This document shows, in pieces, positions 43,837-51,187 of a stretch of DNA of 64,000 nt. Position numbers and translations under genes: made by a program. How positions within the stretch are numbered: the stretch's first letter is position 1; each line of letters opens with the position of its first letter. The notes beneath the pieces are model-generated. The model saw only the letters and a program-made list of their open reading frames with translations. It did not search any database and was not told the DNA's origin. Origin of the DNA: UTCFX2 sp963788305. Its GTDB lineage: Bacteria; Chloroflexota; Anaerolineae; Anaerolineales; UBA4823. The stretch covers positions 1 to 64,000 of the forward strand of contig CAWBGK010000012.1 in the NCBI GenBank assembly GCA_963788305.1, given 5' to 3'.

Positions 43837-45103
43837 TTGAGCGCGTCATCGTATGATGAGGTAGAACTGCTTGCATGCCTTCGGAAAATCGGTAAGGGTC
43901 TGATCGCATCAGGCGTTTCGGTTGGGGTGGTTGAGAACACCCTCACCGAGATTGCCCAGGTATACGATATGAATTCCGAGGTCATGGCTTTGCCGAACTT
44001 TCTAATGATCAAGTTAGGTCAAGCTTCTGAGGTACGAGTAGACCTGGCCGTTCAACGCCTGACTTCCTTGCAGCTGGATATCGTCTCTGAGTTCGGGGTA
44101 ATGGTGGACCGGGTGAAGAATAAGGAAATCCCTTTGGGGGATGCTGTCCGAGAGATGGATCGCATTCTGGCGAAAAAGCACCGCTTCGGTCCGGTGTTGA
44201 TCGTTCTGGGTTATGTCCTTTCTTGTATTGGTCTGACGATGCTTTTCCGGCCTGAGCTCCGGTCGATGATCATTACCGGCGCAGCCGGCATCCTGGTTGG
44301 ACTGATGATGCTCTGGTCTCAGAAACAACCTCGCTTCAATTTGCTGCTCCCCATATTTCGCGGCGATCGTTGTCTCGACTTTGACATTTCAGCTTACCCG
44401 AATGGGCGTTATTTATGGGTCTGCAAATCTGCTCATCACGCCTTTGATCACGTTCCTGCCTGGAGCTCTTTTAACCACCGGGATGATTGAGCTGGCTTCG
44501 ATGCATATTCTTTCAGGATCAGCACGATTGATCTACGGTTCGACGATTCTTCTCTTACTATTTACAGGCATCTCAATCGGCCTGTATTTTTCCGGGTTGT
44601 CGGATTATCAGGTGTATGCCTATGAGGCAGCAGTCTTTCCCTGGTGGGCGCCAATCTTAGGTACAGCGTTGTTTGGCTTTGGAACCTTCATCCGGCTATC
44701 TGGGGCTAATCGCGATCTGCTCTGGATGGTGCTGGTCTTATATATCGCGATGATCGGCCAAACTTTCGGCGAGAATTATATCAATACATATTTTGGAGCA
44801 TTTTTGGGGGCGCTGCTGATGGCCCTGAGCTCTGAGATTATTTCCCGCTCTCCCCGGCGCACACCCGCGATTGTCTCACAAACCTTAGCGTTTTGGTTTC
44901 TGGTGCCAGGCGCAAGAGGGTTGTTGAGCGTTACCAGCCTTCTACGAAAAGATATCGAGAGCGCTGCGATTGGTCTTGGAGAAATGGCGATGCTGATCAT
45001 TTCAATCGCTTTGGGGGTCCTGCTGGGGACGTTGGTGGTCTCTCCCCATAAATTTGTTCCGGTTGCCGTCCGCAACAATCCACAAGAAGATCAAAGGGTA
45101 TAA
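43837..45103 (+). CDS. ThrE-family (threonine/serine exporter-like) protein, frame-disrupted
   Basis: A fused ThrE-type exporter of about 420 residues. The N-terminal domain (LLACLRKIGKGLIASGVSVG, ENTLTEIAQVYDM) includes cytoplasmic sequence and the first helices in frame 1. The second half (FQLTRMGVIYGSANLLITPL, FLPGALLTTGMIELASMHIL, GARGLLSVTSLLRKDIESA) is in the +1 frame. The switch is at about 44353-44362, where LLLPIF should pass to AAIVVSTLTF. The TTG start at 43837 is only two bases from AAGGA; an ATG at 43809, overlapping the NhaC stop, would be preferred if another base were inserted near 43845. Members export threonine and serine or dicarboxylates. Export of surplus amino acids from peptide breakdown would suit the locus. 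Confidence 0.8.
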
Positions 45104-45107
45104 ACAG

Positions 45108-46598
45108 GTGCTGACTACTATTCTCTATATCATCCTGACAATCCTGATACTCACAACGATCTACGTCGTTGTGCGAACGATCCTGTTTCAATGGTCATAT
45201 GGTGCAGTTGATCTGGTAGAGGGAATCGAGGTTGACGACCAGCAGATTGCCGAACACCTGGCAGCCTGCGTGCGATGTCCGACAGTTCCATTAGACGAGA
45301 GAGGGACTCCAGACCCTCTGGCTTTTCAACAGCTGCATCAGATGCTGGCAGATACTTATCCGCTGGTGCACCAGAAGTTGAAGCGGGAAGTAGTGAACGG
45401 ATACAGCCTGCTTTACACCTGGCAGGGCAGCCGGTCAGACTTAGAACCGATCATGCTCATGGCGCACCAGGACGTCGTCTCAGCCGATCCAGCCGATTGG
45501 ACTCACCCGCCATTTGAAGGTGTAATCGATGATAGATTTATCTGGGGCCGCGGCACGCTGGATATCAAAAACCAGCTGATCGGGATCATGGATGCTGCTG
45601 AAGCGCTTCTCCAGCAAGGCTTCCGCCCGGAGCGCACCATCCTGTTTGGATTGGGACATGATGAAGAAACCGGCGGTGTGAACGGCTGCAAAGTAATGGG
45701 ACAGATGCTGAAGGATCGAGGCATTCGCCTGGCCGGGATCGTGGACGAGGGCGGCGGGATCAGTGCAGGATTGGCGGCGGGCGTGCGCGGCGCGGTGGCG
45801 TTGATTGGGGTGAGTGAAAAGGGCTATCTGACGGTAGAGTTCACCGTCAACAGCCAGCCGGGGCATTCCTCGACCCCTCCATCCCAAACTTCGATCGGTA
45901 TCCTCGCGAAAGCCCTGGCTCGATTGGAAGCCCACCCGATGCCAACCCACCTGCGCCGGCTGCGACCGCTGTATCGTGGGATTGGCAAGGCGACCCCAAT
46001 CTATCTTCAGGTCGCGTTTGCCAATATCTGGCTGTTCGGCCCATTGTTGAAACGCTGGCTGGTTAAGAACCCAGAGATGAATGCGAGCATGCGCACCACG
46101 ACGGCCTTGACCATCATCACCGGCGGGGTTGAAGACAACACCATTCCAGCCGAGGCGAAGGCAATCGTCAACTTTCGCCTGCTTCCTGGAGATTCGATCG
46201 CAGATGTGTTGTGGCATGCAAAAAAGGTGATCAAAGACGAGCGGGTGAAATTTAAACCGGTCGAAGGAAAATTCAACGAAGCGCTGCCGATTTCCCCTCA
46301 AAACAGCCCGGCTCACAAAGGTCTCCAGACTGTGATCCGTCAGGTTTTCGATAACCCGCCGGTCGCTCCATTCGTCATGTTGGGCGGCACCGATTGCCAG
46401 CATTTTGTGCCGGTGTGCGACAACATCTATCGGTTTACCTCGCTCGTGATGGATGAAAGCTTCCGTGGATTAGAGCACGGGATTGACGAGCGCATTCCAA
46501 TTGATGGAATGGCGAGGATGGTGAAATTCTATGCCCAACTGATGCGAGTTTGGGGCACACGAGAGATGACCGTAAACGCAGAAAGGAGTAAAGGATGA
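45108..46598 (+). CDS. M20-family peptidase, membrane-anchored (CPS1-like)
   Basis: A 496-residue zinc carboxypeptidase-like enzyme. An N-terminal membrane helix (LTTILYIILTILILTTIYVV) anchors it, as in carboxypeptidase S and PM20D1. Metal-site motifs are LMAHQDVVSADPADW near residue 110, GRGTLDIKNQLIGI, FGLGHDEETGG and GGTDCQHF near the C-terminus. The GTG at 45108 is chosen because AAAGGG precedes it and it gives a compact anchor; the in-frame extension to 45054 would overlap the ThrE-like gene. It overlaps the carbamate kinase gene by four bases (ATGA), so translation is likely coupled. It probably releases amino acids from peptides or N-acyl amino acids. Confidence 0.86.
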   Translation: MLTTILYIILTILILTTIYVVVRTILFQWSYGAVDLVEGIEVDDQQIAEHLAACVRCPTVPLDERGTPDPLAFQQLHQMLADTYPLVHQKLKREVVNGYSLLYTWQGSRSDLEPIMLMAHQDVVSADPADWTHPPFEGVIDDRFIWGRGTLDIKNQLIGIMDAAEALLQQGFRPERTILFGLGHDEETGGVNGCKVMGQMLKDRGIRLAGIVDEGGGISAGLAAGVRGAVALIGVSEKGYLTVEFTVNSQPGHSSTPPSQTSIGILAKALARLEAHPMPTHLRRLRPLYRGIGKATPIYLQVAFANIWLFGPLLKRWLVKNPEMNASMRTTTALTIITGGVEDNTIPAEAKAIVNFRLLPGDSIADVLWHAKKVIKDERVKFKPVEGKFNEALPISPQNSPAHKGLQTVIRQVFDNPPVAPFVMLGGTDCQHFVPVCDNIYRFTSLVMDESFRGLEHGIDERIPIDGMARMVKFYAQLMRVWGTREMTVNAERSKG

Positions 46599-47506
46599 GA
46601 ATAGTTATTGCCTTAGGTGGAAACGCTTTACTCAAGCGTGGTGAGCCGATGACCCACGACGTCCAACGGGCGAATATTCAAGTTGCAGCTCGCGCTTTAG
46701 CGCCTGTTGCCCAACGGCACCAGATCGTATTGGCGCATGGCAATGGGCCGCAGGTGGGGCTATTAGCGCTCCAGGCTTCAGCCTATAAAGATGTCGAGGC
46801 ATATCCCCTGGATGTATTGGGGGCGCAAACCGAGGGCATGATCGGCTATATGATCGAGCAGGAGCTCGGCAATTTGCTGCCCTTCGAGGTGCCATTTGCC
46901 ACCATCCTGACTATGGTAGAAGTCGATCCAAATGACCCTGCTTTCCAGAACCCGACCAAGTTTGTCGGCCCGATATATGAGAAAGAAGAAGCCGACAGGC
47001 TGAAGGTCGAGAAAGGCTGGGTTTTCAAACTAGATGGAATGAAGTGGCGCAGGGTTGTGCCATCCCCGCTGCCCAAGCGAATTTTTGAGATCCGCCCGGT
47101 GAAGTGGCTGTTGGAGAAGGGCACGGTGGTGATCTGTGCTGGCGGAGGTGGGATTCCCACCATGTATAATCCCAATGAAGAACGTTGGTTAACAGGCATT
47201 GAAGCAGTGATCGATAAAGACCTTGCCAGTGAATTGCTGGCACGAGAGGTAGGAGCCGATCTGCTCGTCATCGCCACCGATGTTGACGGTGTTTATCTGG
47301 ATTGGGGTAAACCGGAGCAGCGCAGGCTGGACCAGGTGACCATACAGGAGCTGAGAGCTTACCCATTCCCGGCTGGATCGATGGGTCCCAAGGTTGAAGC
47401 CGCCGTCCAATTTGTTGAGAAGACCGGTAAACGCGCTGCCATCGGGTCACTGAAGGATATCGAGAAGATTGTGAACGGTGAAGCCGGAACGAATGTCTAT
47501 CCATAA
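46595..47506 (+). CDS. arcC: Carbamate kinase
   Basis: A 303-residue cytosolic enzyme that transfers phosphate from carbamoyl phosphate to ADP, the ATP-forming step of arginine fermentation. Motifs are the N-terminal VIALGGNALLKRG, LAHGNGPQVGLL near residue 47, VICAGGGGIPTMYN near residue 180 and IDKDLASELLAREV near residue 208. The C-terminus SMGPKVEAAVQF is typical. Length is normal. It begins in ATGA overlap with the peptidase gene and precedes arginine deiminase. The hairpin at its stop codon could separate its mRNA from arcA. Confidence 0.93.
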   Translation: MRIVIALGGNALLKRGEPMTHDVQRANIQVAARALAPVAQRHQIVLAHGNGPQVGLLALQASAYKDVEAYPLDVLGAQTEGMIGYMIEQELGNLLPFEVPFATILTMVEVDPNDPAFQNPTKFVGPIYEKEEADRLKVEKGWVFKLDGMKWRRVVPSPLPKRIFEIRPVKWLLEKGTVVICAGGGGIPTMYNPNEERWLTGIEAVIDKDLASELLAREVGADLLVIATDVDGVYLDWGKPEQRRLDQVTIQELRAYPFPAGSMGPKVEAAVQFVEKTGKRAAIGSLKDIEKIVNGEAGTNVYP

Positions 47507-47527
47507 TCGACTGTAATCCAGTCGATT
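47505..47527 (+). terminator. Small hairpin between arcC and arcA
   Basis: AATCGACTG (47505-47513) and CAGTCGATT (47519-47527) form a perfect 9-bp stem with a 5-base loop, starting within the arcC stop codon. There is no T-tract, so partial termination or mRNA stabilisation is more likely than strong termination. Confidence 0.45.
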
Positions 47528-47594
47528 CAACCGGAGTCAGACCAATTCATGTTCAAGCGATCTAATATCGAGGAAAATTAAGGAGATGATAAAG

Positions 47595-48869
47595 ATGAGT
47601 AACAAATTTGGAGTTCATTCTGAAGTTGGCAAGCTGCGGAAGGTGATCGTACATCGACCGGACCTCAGCTTGAAGCGTCTTACACCGAACAATCACGACG
47701 AGCTGCTGTTCGATGATGTCTTGTGGGTGGAAAGAGCGCAGTGGGAGCACGATCAGTTTGTGAAAGCGATGCGCGATCGCGGAGTTGACGTGTATTACCA
47801 TGTGGATCTGCTCGGTGAAGCGCTTGCGGCATCAGATGAGGCTCGCAAGAATGTCGTCGAGATGGTCGCGTCCGAATACACTGTCGGCTGGTCGCTGGTC
47901 GATGAGGCGCGCGAGTTTTTGATGAAGATGAAGCCGGACATGCTGGCGAAGCATCTGGTCGGCGGATTGACGGTTGGAGAGATGGAAGGTGGGGGTTTCG
48001 ACCTCGGGAAATTCAGAAAGATCTCTTTAGGTGCAGCTGCAGTGGATGATCCGGGATTCTTCGTGCTTCCTCCGGTTCCAAATTCGCTCTTCCAGCGCGA
48101 TCCTTCCTGCTGGATCTACAACGGAGTGACGGTCAACCCGATGTTCTGGCCAGCTCGCCGGCGGGAGTCCCTCAACATGCTGACGATATACCGCTATCAC
48201 CCCATGTTCCAGGAAGCCGAGTTTGATTTCTGGTATCCGGAACAGGCTGACGATGGAGGCTTTAACATCCAGGACTTCGGTCGGTCATCCCTGGAAGGCG
48301 GAGATGTCCAGCCGATTGGTCACGGCACAGTGGCGATTGGCTGCAGTGAGCGCACCCAGGCGCGCATGATTGAGATGGTCGCCAAAAAACTGTTCGAGGC
48401 AGGCGGAGCCGAACGCGTCCTAGTGGCACTGATGACCAAGGATCGAGCCCATATGCACCTGGACACCGTCTTCACACTTCTGGACCGTGATATCGCAACA
48501 GCCTTCCCCAAGGTGGTTAACAACATCCGCGCCATCAGCCTGCGCCCGGGCAAAAAACCAGGCGATTTTCATGTAACCGAGGAGAAAAGCTTTGTGGATG
48601 CGGTTGCGGATGCGCTGAAGATTAAGAAATTGAATATGGTTGAGACTGGCGGTGATGAGTACCAGGCGCAGCGCGAGCAATGGGACGACGCCAATAATAC
48701 CGTGGCGCTGGAGCCGGGGGTTGTGGTCTCTTACGAGCGCAACACCTTCACGATATCCAAGATGCGCCAGGCCGGGGTAGAGGTGGTTGCGATTGCCGGC
48801 TTCGAGCTCGGCAAGGGACGCGGCGGTGGACACTGCATGACCTGCCCGTTCTTGCGTGACGGAATCTAA
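47595..48869 (+). CDS. arcA: Arginine deiminase
   Basis: A 424-residue guanidino-group hydrolase converting arginine to citrulline and ammonia, the first step of the pathway. Motifs are KLRKVIVHRPDLSLKRLTP at the N-terminus, SLFQRDPSCWIYN near residue 170, SLEGGDVQPIG near 233, HMHLDTVFTLLD near 287 and the C-terminal GRGGGHCMTCPFLRDGI, whose Cys is the nucleophile. Length fits bacterial ArcA. ATG 47595 stands nine bases after AGGAG, whereas ATG 47586 directly abuts it. It is the last pathway gene, about 11 kb from arcB, an unusually dispersed arrangement. Confidence 0.93.
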   Translation: MSNKFGVHSEVGKLRKVIVHRPDLSLKRLTPNNHDELLFDDVLWVERAQWEHDQFVKAMRDRGVDVYYHVDLLGEALAASDEARKNVVEMVASEYTVGWSLVDEAREFLMKMKPDMLAKHLVGGLTVGEMEGGGFDLGKFRKISLGAAAVDDPGFFVLPPVPNSLFQRDPSCWIYNGVTVNPMFWPARRRESLNMLTIYRYHPMFQEAEFDFWYPEQADDGGFNIQDFGRSSLEGGDVQPIGHGTVAIGCSERTQARMIEMVAKKLFEAGGAERVLVALMTKDRAHMHLDTVFTLLDRDIATAFPKVVNNIRAISLRPGKKPGDFHVTEEKSFVDAVADALKIKKLNMVETGGDEYQAQREQWDDANNTVALEPGVVVSYERNTFTISKMRQAGVEVVAIAGFELGKGRGGGHCMTCPFLRDGI

Positions 48870-48889
48870 TTGATCAAGGAGGAGTAAAT

Positions 48890-49369
48890 ATGAGCAACAC
48901 TTGGCGTTGGATTATCGGTGTTCTTGCAGGTCTGGCCCTGATCGGTTTCCTTTTTTATGGGAGATCCGAAAGGCAGGCCTACCGAGCTGCCAGAGGAGCT
49001 GTTGAAGCACGGGTCGAATTATCCCAGGATCGCATCGACGCAGCAACGGAGATGGCGATGGCTTCGGTAGACCTGGCGCTTAAGTTGGCTGGCGACTTGC
49101 CTTCGCAACAGGCGAAAGCGGACCTTGTCAAGCATGATATCGAGGAGGTCAGCAGCCGGCTTACTGGAGCATCAGAAGCTCGCGGCGACCTGGCGATCGA
49201 AAGGCTGGATCTGGCCATCGAGCAGTTTAACAAAACGTTGCAAACTGTGGAAGATGCGTCCAAAGAGGCCGAAACCCCGGTTGTAAAATCTGTCCTGGAT
49301 CGAATCTACGGCATGCTGGAAGCTACCAAGGAGCAGCTTGTTCAAACCATTTTGGACAGGCAGCAGTAG
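48890..49369 (+). CDS. Hypothetical membrane-anchored coiled-coil protein
   Basis: A 159-residue protein with one N-terminal hydrophobic helix (WIIGVLAGLALIGFLFYG, about 7-24). A long helical and charged region follows (about 30-159), rich in Ala, Glu and Gln, with heptad-like spacing. I recognise no domain. Orientation cannot be settled from sequence, although Arg-rich residues right after the helix suggest the helical part is cytoplasmic. GGAGGAG precedes the ATG, a strong ribosome site, so expression with arcA is plausible (20 bases from its stop). Confidence 0.65.
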   Translation: MSNTWRWIIGVLAGLALIGFLFYGRSERQAYRAARGAVEARVELSQDRIDAATEMAMASVDLALKLAGDLPSQQAKADLVKHDIEEVSSRLTGASEARGDLAIERLDLAIEQFNKTLQTVEDASKEAETPVVKSVLDRIYGMLEATKEQLVQTILDRQQ

Positions 49370-49471
49370 AGCGCTTGATTTCCCTGTGGCTTTGGCGTTA
49401 CGCTGCCGAGGCCACGGGGTTATTCTTAATCAGTAGAGATTGGGTTGAGTTTGGATTAAGAGGTTTTGCAT

Positions 49472-50191
49472 ATGTTGTCCGCAATCTTATGGGGCGGGCT
49501 TGCTGCTGCCTCGCTGCTCATCGGATATTATCTTGCCGCCCGGGGTTTAACTCACCGGACAATCGGCTTGATCATGGGGATTGGCGCGGGGGCGCTACTC
49601 AGCGCGATTGCCTACGAGCTGGTGCCTGTGACTGCCCTGGGTGGAGGGCGAATGGCTTTACTTTTCTGTTTGGGGGCATTCACCTTCTTTGGAGCAGATT
49701 GGCTGATTGACCGTCGAGGCGGTGCAGATCGCATGGATATCGCCGGTGACCAAGCAGGCGGCTCGGGCTCAGCCATTTTCATTGGCACGCTTCTAGATAA
49801 TATCCCAGAGTCGATTATATTGGGGATGAGTCTTTTTCTCGGCGGAGCGATCAACCTGGCCTTTCTGGTCGCTGTTTTTATCTCGAACTTGCCGGAAGGT
49901 GTGGCAGGTACGCTCAACCTTGAGGGTGCTGGGCGCTCGCGTAGAACCATATTCTGGATGTGGGCATCCCTTGTGATCATCTCTGCTGCCAGTGCCGGGC
50001 TGGGATATATGATCGTATCCAGGCTGCCTGAACTCGATGGTCGGTTGGCCCAGGCTTTTGCTGCCGGCGCGATGCTGACCATGCTGGCGGATGCGATGAT
50101 GCCAGAAGCCTTCGAACACGGCGGCAAGCTGGTCGGGATTGCTACTGTTATGGGTTTTTTAGCGTCGGCGATCCTTTCGGTTCTGAGTTGA
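49472..50191 (+). CDS. ZIP-family metal transporter-like protein
   Basis: A 239-residue integral membrane protein with about eight hydrophobic segments. Key positions resemble ZIP transporters: the TM4 region LDNIPESIILGMSLF and the TM5 region SNLPEGVAGTL (usually HNxPEG). His at the first metal position is replaced by Asp and Ser respectively, so metal choice may differ from Zn2+. GAGALLSAIAYELVP near residue 40 is typical of the family. ATG 49472 is chosen; AAGAGG lies eight bases upstream. It is separate from neighbours by about 100 bases on each side. A TATAAT at 50192-50197, directly after the stop, may drive the next gene. Confidence 0.75.
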   Translation: MLSAILWGGLAAASLLIGYYLAARGLTHRTIGLIMGIGAGALLSAIAYELVPVTALGGGRMALLFCLGAFTFFGADWLIDRRGGADRMDIAGDQAGGSGSAIFIGTLLDNIPESIILGMSLFLGGAINLAFLVAVFISNLPEGVAGTLNLEGAGRSRRTIFWMWASLVIISAASAGLGYMIVSRLPELDGRLAQAFAAGAMLTMLADAMMPEAFEHGGKLVGIATVMGFLASAILSVLS

Positions 50192-50291
50192 TATAATCTA
50201 CTTCAAGTTAATGATGAATTTGAACGCAATAACGCAGTTTTTCTATTAATAATTATGGTATGTAAAAAGCCAGAGAGAGGAGACAAGTAAC

Positions 50292-51170
50292 ATGGCAAAG
50301 GACAAAGGAAAGAAGAAAGCAAAGAAGGTGAAAGAGAAAGAGAAAGAGGTGCTAGAGACAGCTCCGGTTCAAAACCCGAACGAGACTGGAGAGAAAGTCA
50401 GGATCAGCCGTAAAGAGTTTGACAAGGAGATGGAGAAGCTCCAGGTCGAGCTGGTCAAGCTGCAGGAATGGGTAAAATTCACTGGAGCAAAAATCTGTGT
50501 GGTGTTCGAAGGACGCGACACAGCCGGCAAGGGCGGTGTGATCAAGCGCATCACCGAACGGGTCAGCCCGCGCGTCTTTCGTGTTGTTGCGTTATCAGCA
50601 CCCACAGAGCGGGAGAAATCGCAGATGTACTTCCAACGCTATATGCCCCATTTGCCGGCAGCCAGTGAGGTCGTGCTCTTCGACCGCAGCTGGTACAACC
50701 GGGCCGGTGTCGAGCGGGTGATGGGCTTTGCGACCCCCGAACAGGTGGAATACTTCCTTAAATTTACTCCTGCAGTTGAGCGGGCTATCATCAATTCCGG
50801 TGTGTACCTGATCAAGTACTGGTTGGAAGTGGATATGGACGAGCAGGCTAAGCGGTTCCAGGAGCGCAATGAAGATTACCGCAAGATCTGGAAGCTCAGC
50901 CCGATGGATCTTGAAGCACAGGCTCGCTGGTACGATTATTCCCGGGCGCGCGATGCCATGTTTGCCGCCACAGATACCGTGGAATGCCCCTGGTATGTGG
51001 TGCCTTCCAACGACCAGCGTCGGGCTCGTCTGAACTGCATCACACACTTTTTAAGCCTGATCCCTTACGAAGAAGTGCCGCGCGAACCGATCAAGTTCCC
51101 CAAACGACAGGCGAAGGGCAACTACAAAGAGTCGAAGCATCCCTTCCGTTATATTCCCGAAATATATTGA
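50292..51170 (+). CDS. ppk2: Polyphosphate kinase 2 family protein
   Basis: A 292-residue kinase that uses polyphosphate to phosphorylate nucleotides (or the reverse). After a Lys-rich N-terminus (KGKKKAKKVKEKEKE) comes the PPK2 core: EGRDTAGKGGVIKRI, the Walker A, near residue 73; RYMPHLPAASEVVLFDRSWY near residue 117 with Walker B FDRSWYNRAGVERVMGF; the lid (RFQERNEDYRKIWKLSPMD); and PWYVVPSNDQRRARLN. Length and the E-G-R-D form fit class I PPK2, which mainly acts on nucleoside diphosphates, but class calls need alignment. GAGAGGAG precedes the ATG. It is 17 bases from the P-type ATPase gene, suggesting an operon in which ATP supply and ion pumping are co-regulated. Confidence 0.9.
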   Translation: MAKDKGKKKAKKVKEKEKEVLETAPVQNPNETGEKVRISRKEFDKEMEKLQVELVKLQEWVKFTGAKICVVFEGRDTAGKGGVIKRITERVSPRVFRVVALSAPTEREKSQMYFQRYMPHLPAASEVVLFDRSWYNRAGVERVMGFATPEQVEYFLKFTPAVERAIINSGVYLIKYWLEVDMDEQAKRFQERNEDYRKIWKLSPMDLEAQARWYDYSRARDAMFAATDTVECPWYVVPSNDQRRARLNCITHFLSLIPYEEVPREPIKFPKRQAKGNYKESKHPFRYIPEIY

Positions 51171-51187
51171 GAGGCAGGTAATTGATC

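Noticed and set aside
1712..45103. Programmed +1 frameshifting as the cause of the split genes
   Set aside because: The eight sites share no common slippery sequence or stop context, and they lie in unrelated genes. Systematic base insertion in the assembly explains all of them.
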